DNA of 64,000 nt from Rugalucina vietnamica (GCA_964017185.1 OZ024871.1:57525226-57589225); one strand, 5' to 3'; numbered from the stretch's first letter, positions 31,400 through 44,112 are shown. Program-made: numbers and translations. Notes: a model not told the origin generated them from the sequence alone.

Positions 31400-31870
31400 T
31401 TTCCTTTCTCATACTCTAAATAAGATAACTTATATATTAAAGCAGATATCTAATATGCTAAATAAGATATATAATTTAATTCTACAAATAAAATATCTTA
31501 TTTTGGATATAAGACATCCTATATGACAATTTAGATATCTAATATAATAATTCAGATATCTAATATATTAGCTAAGATATCTACTTTACCTAAATAAGAT
31601 ACCTGCTTTACATGACTTAGTTATCTTTGGTAAATAAGATATCTAAAATGCTAGATATCTTATACAGCAAATACGATATCTTATATAGCAAAAAGATAGT
31701 TAAATAAGTAATAAAGATATCTAATTTGTAAAAGTAAATAAGATATCTTAGTAGAGTAAATCAGATATCTTAACTAGGAAATAAGATATCTTATTTAATA
31801 ATTTAGATATCTGAATTAATATGTAAGCTATTTTAATTAATGCAATAAATATCTGTATTGACATAGTGGA
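31400..31870. repeat. AT-rich patch saturated with AGATATCT / TAAGATATCTTA
   Basis: GATATC words recur every 15-40 bp for about 450 bp (for example CAGATATCTAATAT, AATAAGATATCTTA). There is no fixed period, so this is not a simple satellite. Non-coding. Confidence 0.8.
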
Positions 31871-31879
31871 TATCTTATA

Positions 31880-33540
31880 AGTAAGAAAACAAAAGTATTG
31901 GATGCTCCCTCAAAGAAAGAAAATCATGATTGGTGAATACCGAATTCGAACTAAACAAATATGTGTATATTAGGCGAACCATCGAAAAAACAAACATTAA
32001 AAACCTATAACCACACCGTTCATCCAGATACAACAAACGCGGAATGGTCTTCCAAACGCGGATATAAACAATAGTATTTTGAACGGCAGGGAAAAAAGAG
32101 TGAGTATTTATCGTCTTTGATTATAACGAATATCGGCTGAGTTGATTTTTGTTTGACATACAATGAAAAAGTACATAACTTTGCAAATGTTTACCTAAAA
32201 TCCTGTCTCATAAATTCTATTAGTTCGAGAAATATAGGCTTTTAAATCGGACTTGGATGCACGAAAAGAGAAAAATCTTGATAAGAATGTCTGTAAATCA
32301 TTATTAAAGCACGATAATATGACCAAATTGATGTTTTTTCGGAGGATCGGGGATCGCTTCAAGTGTTGCCATTACAAGAACCCACACAAAATTATAGAAA
32401 GAGAATAGGAACTATATGAAATTGGGTACTCTCATTTAATATGGTGCAACATACCACGGTTCAAATTCTCAAGCAGGTGAAACAAACTCGGACCATTCGG
32501 TGCAACGAACACGGATAATAAAAAACAATTCTCGCCTTATTTTAAGGAAAACTGGATGCAGTCATTCTTAAAGCCAATTTTGTATGGTTTAGAGTCCAAA
32601 GATGGTTGGTTGAAGACCAATTATGGCTTATAATGGCGTGATAAAACCACAAGGAGCGTGGGTTCATGAGCACTTTCACTACGCTTTGGCCACAACATTA
32701 GGAAACCTTGTTAACATGTTTTATAGTGCGAAAGGTCCATATCAGGTGCATGTTAACCAAGAAACTTTCCGTGCGTTTGTTTTGACAACCAAAAGCCTTA
32801 GCTACATGAGTCTTTATGAAGTTTGATAGTGTCAGAAATAGGCAGAGCTCTAAATGCTTTCGCCTTTCATATTCAAACACCAACTAAATTACGCATGTTT
32901 GTAGATTATTACATGTAAAACATATGGTGTAATGTATGGATGCATTTCTTTCATGAATATATGGCCAAGAATATATTTATCATGATTGTCTCTCTCACTT
33001 TCAAGTGTGGCGAAGTGATATCCTTTGTAAAAGGTCCTCTATGACAACATGTAAAACAAATTATGAATACAAACGTACATAGACTACGTAGATTCAAGAA
33101 GATAAAATATAATTGTTAGATCCTTTGGAAGCAGTAAAAACATTCAAAGAGAGGTGGGCCATATTGTACAATTTCGGGTAATGAACCTTCGTCAGTGACC
33201 CTTTACAAAACTGGCAGCGAAAGCCAGACATTCATGATTGCTGCAATTTCAAGAATTTTCACCAGTATAGTCGCATTTATTAGTGGTGAAAGAGATGTGC
33301 ACAACGATCTCGTTACCATGCCTCTGAGAGGTTTTTTGATGTGAAAATGATCATGACTGACAGTCTCTATATGACCTTGGCTGATGATCCTGTAGTTTTA
33401 ATTTAAACATTTTTTTTTCAGATTCACAAATAACATATCTACATACGTTGGCTAAAGGTACATGACGAAAATGATTAAAACGAAAGCAGAGCTTATAGAG
33501 TTCTTCTCTATGCAAACGTTGATCCTGTACGTAATGAAAC
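31880..33540. other. No gene recognised
   Basis: AT-rich sequence with short frames only (32623-32826 +, 33351-33542 -). No repeat from elsewhere in the window was noticed apart from AATACCGAATTCGAACTAAA-type single-copy text. Confidence 0.4.
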
Positions 33541-33544
33541 AAAC

Positions 33545-35127
33545 AACTAGAGGACCAATGGTCCTATAAACGCTCACCTGAGAATTGGGATATATACCAA
33601 TAAACTTGTTTGACTATTATGGTCATGGACGATCTATTTTGAACTTGCCGTAAAATAGGTCAAGGTCATCACAGGGTCATAATTTTTATATACATTGTAG
33701 TATTCTAGTCCACAATTCTACGTGCCAAGTTTGTTGAAATTGATCGACTGGTTCCGGAAAAGAAGATTTTTTAAGGGTTTTTACCATATATGGACATGGC
33801 GGCCATCTTGGTCATGTGACCCGGATTATTCATGTATACCATCAGGAAAACATGTCCGTGCCATGAATACCCCCTTCCACCCTACTTTTATATAGTAAAA
33901 CTGGGGTATGCAGGGGTATACGATTTTTTTCTTATTTTTGTTCCTAAACATAGATTGTGGGTACTCGTTAGAACCGCCTCACAAGAACCGCCTCGGTGAG
34001 GCGGTTCTAACATGTACTCGCAACCTATGTTTTGAGCAAAAATAGGGGAAATATCATAACTTTTTCACTGATATTTTCATTTTTATGTGAAAAAATCGCT
34101 GTATTTTTGCATCGGTGTGTTTTCGTAATGCACTGGTTCCCTTCCTATTGCTGCTTCATGTAAAGAAGAATATCTTTGAATATTATTGTGATATACATGT
34201 ATATTACCCCGGGAAGGGGTTAGACCAGCCCCTGTGGTCCATGTTTTTTTTTTTTTTTTTTCAGAATTATAACTTTATACTTGTAAATGTCCATTTGCCC
34301 ATTTTCTTCAAATTTTTCTCTTCAAGTGACATTTTCCCCATTCAAATGCATAATGCATAGGCCATCTATGTTGACCTTGCCGTGAAATAGGTCAAGGTCA
34401 TTACAGGGTCATTTATATAAACTTTGTAGAGCGCCACTCACTGATGCTTCGTGTCAAGTTTCAAAATCATAGGCCTTCTGGTTCTGGAGAGGAGGATTTT
34501 AAAAGGTTTTTGCTAGTTAGGCGGCCATCTTGGTTATATGACCTGGACCATTTATATAAACTATAAGGATGCTCTACCTGACGTTTGGCTTTCATTGGCC
34601 AAGCGGTTTCAGAGAAGAAGGCCTTTGAATATTTTGGTAATATACATGTATATTCCCCCGGGATGGTGGCAGACCAGCCCCTAGGGTCCAAAGTTTTTTA
34701 CAATCATAAATCTTCAGTCCATTTACCCATTTCCTATTAGTTTTTTCCCTTAAAATGACATTTTGACAATTTTCCCCATTCAAATGCATGGGCCACTTAT
34801 ATTGACCTTGCCGTAAAATAGGTCAATGTAATCCCAAGGTCATAATTTATATAAACTTTGTAGAGCTCCTCTCTCTGATGTTCCATGCCAAGTTTCAAAA
34901 TCAAAGGTCTTTTGGAGAAGATTTTAAAGGTTTTTACTATTTATAGTCATGGCGGCCTTCTTTGTCATGTGACCTGGACCATTTATATAAACTTTCTTTC
35001 CCCCTTCCTAAGGATGCTCCTTGATTGGCCAAGCGGCTTCAGAGGAGAAGATCTTTGAAATGGTGGACGACGACGAACGACGGAGCATGGCCATCATATA
35101 AGCTCACCTTTGGCTCAGGTGAGCTAA
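33545..35127 (+). repeat. Interspersed repeat family C, tandem units with MITE A inside
   Basis: It starts CTAGAGGACCAATGGTCCTA with its own short hairpin and ends AAGCTCACCTTTGGCTCAGG TGAGCTAAA. Units of about 450 bp repeat: GTCAAGGTCATTACAGGGTC, TATATAAACTTTGTAGAG, CAAGTTTCAAAATCATAGGC, GGCGGCCATCTTGGTTATAT, AAGGATGCTCTACC, GGCCAAGCGGTTTCAGAGAA, ATATACATGTATATTCCCCC. It is in the opposite orientation to 59299-60100 and 63070-64000. MITE A copy 2 (33839-34128) is inserted in unit 1. Confidence 0.8.
33839..34128 (+). mobile_element. Hairpin MITE family A, copy 2
   Basis: CATCAGGAAAACATGTCCGT ... TTTTCGTAATGC, with the central GGTTCTAACATGTACTCGCA / TGGGTACTCGTTAGAACCGC pair and a partly duplicated AGAACCGCCTC loop. 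Confidence 0.75.
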
Positions 35128-35139
35128 AACGTTTTGCAG

Positions 35140-35345
35140 CGTGGCATAGTTTGATTCCTGATCCGGCGAGGTCGGGGGGGGGGGGGGGGGGGAGGGGCAT
35201 GCTGGCACCAGTGTTTTGTCTTTGAGCAAGACATTTTAATTCCCGTAGAACTGGTTAGTATCCAGGAAGCGGCGGCTCCTTCCTGACACGGCTGAAGATT
35301 CGTTAACTGGGATGTGTATTCACAACACAAACATACAAACAAATA
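35140..35345 (+). mobile_element. SINE fragment, family D
   Basis: TAGTTTGATTCCTGATCC is a degraded B box, followed by TTGAGCAAGACATTTTAATT, CAGGAAGCGGCGGCTCC, CTGACACGGCTGAAGATT and an ACAAACATACAAACAAA tail. The same order is seen at 57050-57200. A G run lies at 35175-35192. Confidence 0.6.
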
Positions 35346-35349
35346 CCTT

Positions 35350-36890
35350 TACAGGTGTATTATATCATTTCTCTGATTCTACGAAATAATCGTCCATATA
35401 AAAAGCTGTTAGCAGTTATGTTATAATATGGTGTTATATGTTATATGCCACCCCCGAATTCGACCATATATCAAGTGAATAGCCGACTAAAAAGCCAACA
35501 AGATGCATTTATTGCACGTTACTTTATAAAAAAATCTAGATTCTTCGTTGTATTTTAATTAGAAAACGTTCTGTCAGTGTTTTGCACGTTAAAACCAGAT
35601 TTTCGAATCCGTGTTTGTTTTACCCAAATTATGTGGGTCATCCGCGTTGTGTAGTATCAACGTCCGTGGTAAGTTGTACATTGAAGTAAACAAGGCTGAT
35701 TTTTAAACATGGATATCGACACCCAAAAAACTTTTCCAGTTTGATGCATGGTATAAATATATTCCATACATGTCGAAAGTAAGTTATTTGCACGAAACCA
35801 AACAAATAAATTCTACAAATATGAAAAGAATCGGGAAGTAGGCGAGAAAATCATGATTTACGAAATAAATTCGCTTGTATCTATAGTTTACACAAATCTT
35901 TTGTTATGATGTTGTACCATTCTCAAGATAAACCATTTTGCATCAGCTTTGCATAAACACATTTTATATAGGAACAATTTAAATGCTATTTGTTTATGTT
36001 TTCTTACCTTGTGTATTCCCGCGATACAGTTGTTTATATCCGCGTTTGGAAGACCTTTCCGCGTTTGTTGTATCTGGATGAACGGTGTGATAACATATGC
36101 AATACAATACAATACAGTATTGTATTGTATTGTATTGTATATAACATATGACTTCATCACCGGGCTTGCTGAAGAGTTTGCATTCTGTTTACAACGCCAG
36201 ACTCGCGTTTCTGCAATGGTTCAAACATTTAGTTGTTTGTTCCGTTCTTAATGACCTTGTGACACAGATCCCTAAATATAACGTTTCTGATGATCGGCCC
36301 AGAGTGTGGACAGAGCCACCGTAGTCAATTTGAGATCATAGTGCAAGGCTACCTACGGTTGTTCATAATAAAATGAATATCTATTAACCGTCTTTATCAT
36401 ATATTTACTACAAAATATGTTCTTTTTGCATATTCGATACAGACAAGAGTTAAGTTCACGTATCGCGGCACAGAATCTCGAAAGCCGTATCCGTTCAAAA
36501 ATTGATAAAACCCATATCATTCCCTTGGGAGAAAAAGCCATATCACTCGTATCACATACCCACGTGACCCATATCATCCCTAGTGAGAGAAAAAGCCGTA
36601 TCACCAAATGATTGGCTAATAAAATTATATTCGGAGCACTGGGCTCCTATTATATTGTACCGCAGGCATGTTAGATTTGTTTGGATTGTGGTTTTATGTC
36701 ACAGGCAACAGTATTTTGTCATGTGGAGACGAATTTTCGATTTGTGCTAATGCGGAAATGGTCGTTCGTCTCTCACTAATGAGAAAGACCATCATTATTT
36801 CTTAAATAGGTTCGTGTGTGTTGGTGAGTTCTTTGATGGCTGACTAGGCCAATTCTAGCTCTAAACTGTCGGTTGGAAGTAGAGCAAGTC
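35350..36890. other. No gene; two short inverted repeats
   Basis: 36098-36141 is (AATAC)n running into (GTATT)n, a palindromic pentanucleotide repeat. 36440-36610 has CATATCATTCCCTTGGGAGA and CATATCATCCCTAGTGAGAG in direct order with ATCACTCGTATCAC between. Otherwise unremarkable sequence. Confidence 0.55.
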
Positions 36891-36894
36891 AATG

Positions 36895-39800
36895 TCATTG
36901 AATCAGCTGGTGGCCCATTGGTATTGGCTTTGCGTTCTCTGCGCTTTCTTTCTGCTTCACTTTTTTTTCATAGAGAGCTGCTCCTTTGTTGATGAGACCT
37001 CGCCACTTTGATCGCTCCTGTACAGTCTGTTCCCAAGACCCGATTGGTATGTCGAAGTCCTTCCGAGAGGTTTTCAGGGTGTCTTTGTAGCGTTTCTTCT
37101 GGCCACCTTGAGAGCGCTTTCCCTCTTGTAGTTCTCCATAGAAGACTTTCTTTGGAAGTCGCACATCAGGCATTCTTATAACATGGCCAGTCCACCTTAG
37201 CTGTGCTAACTTTAAGACTGTATGCATGCTTTGCATCCCTGCTTTCTTCAGGACCTCTGTGTCTGGGATCTTGTCTTGCCACTTGATTTTTAACAGCTTT
37301 CTCAAAATAGTTAAGTCTTTTTGCATGACGCTGGCATACTGTCCAGGTCTCACATGCATACAAGAGGGTTGGAAGTACCACAGCCTTGTAGACTTTCAGC
37401 TTGCCGTCAAGCTTGATTCCATTTCGCTCCCAGACATTTGCACGGAGTCTTCCGAAACCCACACTGGTTTTGCAATTCTTGCAGTGACCTCATCATCAAT
37501 GTGCACCGCTCTGAAAAGAGTGCTTCCCAGGTACATGTAGGTGAATTTATCAACAACTTTCAGTTTTTCTCCACAGTGATGGTTGGTTAATTGTACGGTT
37601 TTCCAGGTGCTGGTTGGTGTACAACCTCTGTCATTTTGTGCTGATTGTGAGATCATAGTTATCACATGACTGTGAGACTTGATCCATGGCTCTTTGCATT
37701 TTTGCCTCTGAGCTGGCATTCTTATCCATATCATCTGCATAGAGGAGCTCATCTAGCACATCAGTCTGCACCTTAGTTTTGGCTTGCAACTTCTAAGGTT
37801 GAATATATTGCCATCAAAAAGGTACCTGATTGGAAAACCAGTGTCACTGTCCTGAAAAGCATCATGCTGAACAGTGTTGGTGCCATAACACAGCCCTGTT
37901 TGACCCCATTTGTTACCTCAAAGGGTTCATAGAACTCTCCATCATTTTGCACACGTGCCTGCATGCCATCATGAAATTGCGGCACCATTGCTATGAATCT
38001 GGGTGGACAGCCAAACTTGGCCATGATTTTCCAGAGTCCATCACGACAAACGCTTTGGTGAGGTCGACAAACGCCATGTATAGATCTACATTCTGCTCTA
38101 GGCATTTCTCCTGAAGCTGTCTTGCTGTGAAGATCATGTCTATTGCCCCCCTGTCCTTTCTGAATCCACATTAACTTTCTGGGATAAGTCCCTTCTGATC
38201 AAATGAACTTTCAGGCGGTTCAACAGAATTTTGCTAGTATCTTCCCAGCAATCGATAGGAGGGAAATGTCTTTGTGGTTGTCACAGACTGTCACTTGTGG
38301 ATTTCCTTTCCGCATGTATAGGTGGATTATGGATGCATCCTCAAATTCTTGTGGGATAGCCTCCTTCCTCCACATGCAGTGAAACAACTCTGTCAGTTTC
38401 TCTGCCATGGGTAGCCCTCAGGCCTTATAAATCTCTGCAGGAATTGCATCTGCACCTGGTGCTTTGCCAGATGACAGTTGTTGAACTGCTTTTCTTGTTT
38501 CCATGACGGTTGGAGATTCATCTAACAGAACACTGCACTCTATCTGTGGAAGTCTGTCGATTGCATCCTCATTGATGCTTGATGGTCGATTCAGCACACC
38601 ATTGAAATGTTCTGTCCACCTTTTCAAGACAGCCTCTTTATCTGTGAGAAGAGTGTTTCCATCTGCACTGAGCAATGTGGTGGCTCCAGAACTCTTTGGG
38701 CTATAAATGGTTTTTCAGTGCATCATGAAATTTCTTCATGTCCTTTCTGTCTGCAAAAGACTGAATTTCTTCTGTTTTCTTCCTCAGCCAGGAATTTTGC
38801 ATGTCCCTAAGCTTGGTCTGGACCGCCTTACAAATGTTGCTGTAGGCTGCTTTCTTGGATACTGAGCTAGTATCATCTTGATGTGCCTTGTCCAATCTGT
38901 ACTTTTCTTCAAGAAGCTTCTGAATTTTGTCATCATTCTCATCAAACCAGTCTTGATGTTTGCGGGATGGATGTCTTAAAGTAGTAGCAGCTGAAGAATG
39001 AACTGTTTTATGGAAGACTGTCCAGTTTTCTTCGGGGTTCTCTGAACTGAAATTGATTGCACCCAGTTGGTTGCAAATATCCGTTAAGAAAGCTTGTCTC
39101 ATGCTGTATTGATTCAGCTTTGAGATATCTAGTCTTTTAGCAGCTTTCTTGCCTTGAGGTCGCCTTGCAGGCTGGATTCTTAGGTTGAGTTTGCTGACAA
39201 CCAGTCTATGATCTGTCCAGCAGTCTGCACCACACATAGTCTTTGTCATCCTGACATCCTGCCTGTCTCTTCTCCGCACTATAACAGTCTATGAGATGCC
39301 AATGTTTGGAACGGGGATGCATCCAGGATGTTTTATTTCTATTTGGTAGACGAAAGACTGTGTTGGTGATTAGAAGATTATATTCAGCACACTTCCTTAG
39401 AAGCAAGAGACCATTGCTGTTCCACTTTCCAAAACCTTTTGGACCTATAACTCCTTCCCAGGTCTGGTGGTCTGTACCAACTCTGGCATTAAAGTCGCAA
39501 AGAAGGATAAGTTTGTCTGTACGGGGTATTGCAAACATAATGTCGTCTAAGTCATTATAGAACTTGTCTTTAACCTTTAATGTGGATTTGCCATCGTGGG
39601 TGCATAGGTACTGACAATAGTTGCATCATGGTTTATTGCCTGACAGGGGAAGTCTCAATATATTTATCATTAGGCGGTCATTGATGCCTTTCGGCAATCC
39701 TGAAAGCTTACCAACACGTTATGTTTTAATGGCAAAGCCAACTCCTGCTTCACGCCTCTCTTCACTTTTGCGTCCACTCCAGAAGAAGGTGTATCCAGCA

Positions 39801-39970
39801 CCAACTTCTTTGATCTCCCCAACATCTGCGAACCGAGTCTCACACAGAGCAGCTATCTGAATTCCATACCTCCCAAGTTCTCTGCCCACAAGGGTCGTTC
39901 TACGCTGCGGTCTATCTGACCCAGCACTGTCCATCAATGTTCGCACATTCCATGCGCCAATCCTCAAAGG
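36895..39970 (-). pseudogene. Decayed LINE ORF2 (APE endonuclease + reverse transcriptase), RTE-like
   Basis: Read on the - strand from 39967: RIGAWNVRTLMD (endonuclease start), IAALCETRF, LILLCDFNARVGTD (39530-39490), WTDHRLVVSKLN (39220-39180). The RT begins with RWTEHFNGVLNR and LSSGKAPGADAIPAEIYKA (38475-38420), then IIHLYMRKGNP, GVKQGCVMAPTLFSMML (~37930-37880) and LLYADD (YADD coded at 37730-37744). The C-terminal RWTGHVIRMPDVRLPKKVFY and GGQKKRYKDTLK lie at 37190-37070, ending 36895. The motifs are spread over at least six frames with stops, so it is dead. The C-terminal RWxGHVxRM...GQKKRxKDxLK block recalls RTE-type elements. The 5' flank to about 40300 may be its UTR. Confidence 0.85.
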
Positions 39971-39999
39971 GATTATCTTTGTTTTGTTTTATTTTTTCT

Positions 40000-40900
40000 T
40001 ATTTTTTCGACCGCTAAAGAGGGATCCCCGCTGATCGTGGTTAACCAGCCAGGGGGATTGAAGCAGACCTTTTCTAGCCCCTTCCCCATGCTACGGGAGT
40101 GAGCAGTGTGGTCCTAAATAGGTCTGCTCAGTCGCTCAGCCGACTGCAAAATTTCGCTTACTGCTTCATGGAAAACGACCATATAGAACTGAGCCGCCCG
40201 CGTGCAGGTCTGCAACTACAGCTCCCAGTGTGTCCTACACCTACTGCTTCGCCGCTCGCCCATCGCCACAGGAGTTTTGTAGGTATGTCGGTGCATGTGT
40301 GATGAAATTGTTGTGTATGCAAGTGCTTGTGTATTGAGAAATAAGATGACGTGCGCTATGAAATTGGATTAGTGCGCAGCGTCAACCTCACTCACTCGTC
40401 CTCATCCAACTGTGCCCAGAGGCAAGACACAGGTCAAGACGTCTGGAGTTGGGTTTGGATGCAGTGGATGACCGTAATATCTATAGTGCCTTATCGCGCT
40501 CTGCATGTTCCACAGCATGTTGGTGTATCGCTTTCCGAACCGTTGAATCTGATGATTTCTTCCACTCGTCTTTACATATCTGGACCAGGCATATCCAGAC
40601 ACACAGGTTATAGATGAATTGCTGGCCACAGCTGAAGGGCTCCATCTACCCTTACATAGATTTTGTTTAGAGACCTGTAAACTCCTAGGAGGACTGTCAA
40701 CCAAAAGTAATGAGTCCCCCCTGTCCAGCTAGAGAACTAGTAAAGTCCTAGATGGGTTGCCGTCCAAGGCTAACCAATCCCATCCGCACCGCATGACAAC
40801 AGGTAGTACTGATTACATGTTACAGTAGCAGTTAATCTGACCTGACCTTCTAATGCGGAAATAATATGCGCTCTACTGCACGCTTTGGCGGTATGTCAAA
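40000..40900. other. Probable 5' part of the minus-strand LINE, no gene
   Basis: Higher GC than the surroundings with several short frames on both strands (40099-40302, 40351-40617, 40402-40704). The GC content and position directly upstream of the endonuclease start on the - strand suggest LINE 5' UTR or an adjacent insertion. Confidence 0.4.
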
Positions 40901-40902
40901 AT

Positions 40903-40944
40903 GAATAAATAAAATAAAATAAAATAAAATAAAATAAAATAAAA

Positions 40945-40983
<39 letters not shown>

Positions 40984-40985
40984 AT
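40903..40985 (+). repeat. (AAAAT)n then (AAAT)n microsatellite
   Basis: AATAAAATAAAATAAAATAA grades into (TAAA)n up to TAAATATAAC. Confidence 0.95.
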
Positions 40986-41045
40986 ATAACAAAGAAAGGG
41001 GAAAAATGGTCATGAATTGAAATATATGAAACAAAGATTACGATA

Positions 41046-41198
41046 TGACAATTTTCATATCGTACCCACGTATCAACCCTCGAATACCGTATCAGCCCTC
41101 GACTCTCGCATCAGCCCTCGGCCCTCGGGCTGATACGAGAGTCGAGGGCTGATACGGGATCTCGGGTTGATACGAAGTACGATATGAAAATTGTCATA
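41046..41198. mobile_element. Hairpin MITE, ~150 bp
   Basis: GACAATTTTCATATCGTAC at the left faces GTACGATATGAAAATTGTC at the right. Inside, TATCAGCCCTCGACTCTCG faces CGAGAGTCGAGGGCTGATA around CCTCGGCCCTCGGG. The arms are almost perfect, which suggests recent activity or strong constraint. Confidence 0.88.
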
Positions 41199-41404
41199 TA
41201 ATAATCTCTATGTATCATAATTTTTATTATAGTGTAATCATTCTTGAATATTTTGCTCAAATGCGTAATTTAATCCGCTGCTGTTGCCAAAATTGTGGAT
41301 GCATAATGATTTTTGAATTAGTATTTGGATGTCCCTAAACAGCGAAAAATGCCGCCCTTGGATGCTGGCTATCACCATATTTCTTTGTTGCAGCAAATGG
41401 CTAT

Positions 41405-41550
41405 TCTAATGCCGAGGCGGTTCTAACGTGTACCCGCAGTCTTTATCAGCATAGATTCTTTATCAGCATAGATATATCTACTGAACTGATTTTTTCTTAT
41501 TTTTGAGCAAAAATAAGAAAAATTGTATACCCCTGCATAGCACATTTAAT
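41405..41550 (-). mobile_element. Hairpin MITE family A, inverted fragment
   Basis: GAGGCGGTTCTAACGTGTAC, TTTTGAGCAAAAATAAGAAA and TATACCCCTGCATAGC are reverse complements of the family A left half, with a TTTATCAGCATAGAT duplication between. Confidence 0.65.
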
Positions 41551-41559
41551 TAATGGAGT

Positions 41560-42188
41560 GTTTATTCAACAAACATGAGTTTCTGATGAAAATATACAGA
41601 CCATGAATAGCTGAAGATTCATATCTGATCATATCTAAGGTGTGTTTTTCCGAGTTTCGGAAATCCGGCTGCTCGTAATAAACCGGTGCACTTATAGTCT
41701 GGTCTCAGAACTGCTTTTCTGTTCTTGATAGTTATCATAACTTAAGCTGCACTGCATTACTTCTTCTCAATATGCTGTTCATAACGAGATCTAAGCTATA
41801 TGCATTAATCCCTTTTAAAAATTATTTTATCTAATGGAGGCACTGAATAATAATCTAAATCTTAATCAATAAAGTACATTTAAAATCTGTCGGCGCTAGG
41901 AGTATCGATTGACTGATTGAGTGGGATACTCTATTTAAAACCTTGTGTCATTTTTCTATCCAGTTTTAAGTCAATGAGCTTTAGGATATATCTATAGTAA
42001 ATATTTTACCTGTACACCGTCTCAGGTGTGCCGTCTGTGGTACTATGGTGTAGAATGTCGATTTCATGTGTAAAGTCACAAACAATACGTAATATAACAA
42101 GTTAATATTGCTAAATACTTTAAATAGAGTCAGTGACATGACATTTGGACATTAAAATGAAGGTAATGACCAGCCGGACGGTACATAG
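41560..42188. other. Unique-looking AT-rich region upstream of the isolated exon
   Basis: No repeat or frame recognised. It could hold promoter or 5' UTR for the exon at 42189, but no TATA or initiator could be assigned with confidence. Confidence 0.35.
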
Positions 42189-42298
42189 ATGACCGTGAAT
42201 CCAGGCTGGTACTACCCTGCTACCCCACCCCACCAGGAGATGCCACCGGGGGTGCTAGTGGACCTCTTCGTAGAAGCCTGTCTCAACTTTTGCGGAAA
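42189..42298 (+). CDS. Probable first coding exon of an unidentified gene
   Basis: ATG at 42189 (TAG precedes it in frame) opens a 36-codon frame: MTVNPGWYYPATPPHQEMPP, then GVLVDLFVEACLNFCG, ending with AA before a consensus donor GTAAGT at 42299. The stretch is GC-rich (about 57 percent by eye) in AT-rich surroundings and ends precisely at the donor; the next in-frame codon after GTAAGT would be a stop, both as expected for an exon. The LVDLxVEACLxFC pattern faintly recalls the N-terminus of ZYG11/ZER1-type substrate receptors, but that is a weak memory-based hint. The T at -3 is a poor start context. No phase-compatible second exon was recognised downstream. Confidence 0.5.
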
Positions 42299-42304
42299 GT
42301 AAGT

Positions 42305-44100
42305 CGATTCGTGTATTGGAGTTTTTCTTTTTATGAAAGACGGTTAATTAAGTAATTTTAGAACAATATATATATTTCTCAGCATAGACATATCTACTAA
42401 ACTGTTCATTACGTTTCAAACTAAGTTTTTAAGTATATGTATTGTGTTTTATTTCAATATTGATACTGGGAGGACTTTACATGTATTACCACTGCCCCTT
42501 GTCAAACACCGGTAATACAGCCACACTCGAATTCTCACACCCTATCAGTTTTACTAAATAGACCCATCCTTTTATACCCAGAGGATATGACGTAGTCACA
42601 TGATGTCGCAATCGAATGATATTGAAACTAAGTTATTAAACTTATTTTGTTCTGTTACGTTTCCCGCGTTTGCTGTACCAGTTGAGGGGTAAAGGAGTTT
42701 GTGTCATTGTCGGGTCCATCAAACATGTTCAAAAGCTATTAGAAACTGATTCATCACTGGGTGTTCCTGGACGGTACTTTTGTTGTATCCATGATTGGCC
42801 TTTTACTTTCGATATAATTATGAAAATGTCATCTTACGATTCAATAGAGCAATTTACGTCTTTACATTCGATAAATGTTCATATTGTCTGATGTGTACTG
42901 GTACTCTATGATTACCAGTGTTGACGGTCGTAACTAAGGAAGCTTTCAACATTCTCCATAATAAAACGAGAACATATTAAACAACTGTGTTACACGTGAC
43001 CTTTTCGCTGTTTAAAGTTTATGAATAGGCTTAACTTCACTTCAATGGTCTATGAAATAATCTATGACTATATACAACTTCATATTTACAGAAAAAAATC
43101 AATTTCAATATGCAGTATGTTGTAATGTCTGGTCATGTTTTAAAACGTAGCGCTGAATCATTTACATACGGCTCTATCTAAATGTTTGTACAACGGTTGT
43201 AAACATATATTTACATGGACATATATATGTACATTGAATTTGTATAGAACAGCCTTAAAGTATACAATAACCCTAATTAAAGCTGACTTGTACACGTATA
43301 TTAGTACTACAAGAACATGCGTAACAAAATGTCTACCATCTACTGGGCAATAGAACTTTGCTTTAAATATTAGCAGCGTCATGTTAAAAATTACTGTATT
43401 TGTATATTAACACAGGATACCTATAAGCTCATACAAGCCCGTGCATGCTGATCAGTATCTTTCTTATATGTGTATTCAGTCACAGTTCTCAATGCATTTT
43501 TGTCTGTTTATCATTGATAAGGCTTGATGATATATAAGCGTGTTTATCCTTTGGAGAGCGATCACTCTTGCGTGTTGTTATTTCAATGAGATCACGGACA
43601 TAGAATGAAAGTTAAGATACGTCATACATGTACATGTCTTCTTGTCGCTAGAGGTTACGATGTGATCGTTTGAAGTGGTATTTATGATGTAGTATATATA
43701 TCTAAATAATTAATCTAACTAGCATTTAGTAAAATAAAAAGGGGAAATACAGTGTGCTTCACACTTATGCTTGCAAAGCATGTAAGAGTTGCAAAGCTCT
43801 GACCGAAGTGCGATGAGTGGGGAATGAGATTTTCGGTGGCCTCAATGTGTGTTAGACCTTCATGTAAAGGTTGAATCAGTATTTATCTCTGAGCTTGCAA
43901 TTATAGAAAACAATTGCAATTATAGCAAACAATTATAGAAAATTTGTCAGTACAAAATATCTTATGATGTATAAGTTTCAGAAAAAAATGTCAATTTTAT
44001 TGAACAATATTTGACTTTCTGTTCTGGAAAAGCTTGACGACTCAAGCATACTTTGCCCAGAAGTACCATATACTACATCCCCCCAAGGGCAATGACAAGT
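42305..44100. other. Presumed intron, no second exon recognised
   Basis: AT-rich. The 73-codon frame at 42670-42891 has an upstream CTGTACCAG, but joining there with the 42298 phase gives an immediate TGA. A TACATGTACATGTCT run lies at 43626. No repeat family seen. Confidence 0.4.
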
Positions 44101-44112
44101 CCACAAACAATC

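Noticed and set aside
42670..42891. Second exon for the 42189-42298 gene
   Set aside because: Joining at CTGTACCAG gives an immediate TGA in the required phase, and no family motif is seen.
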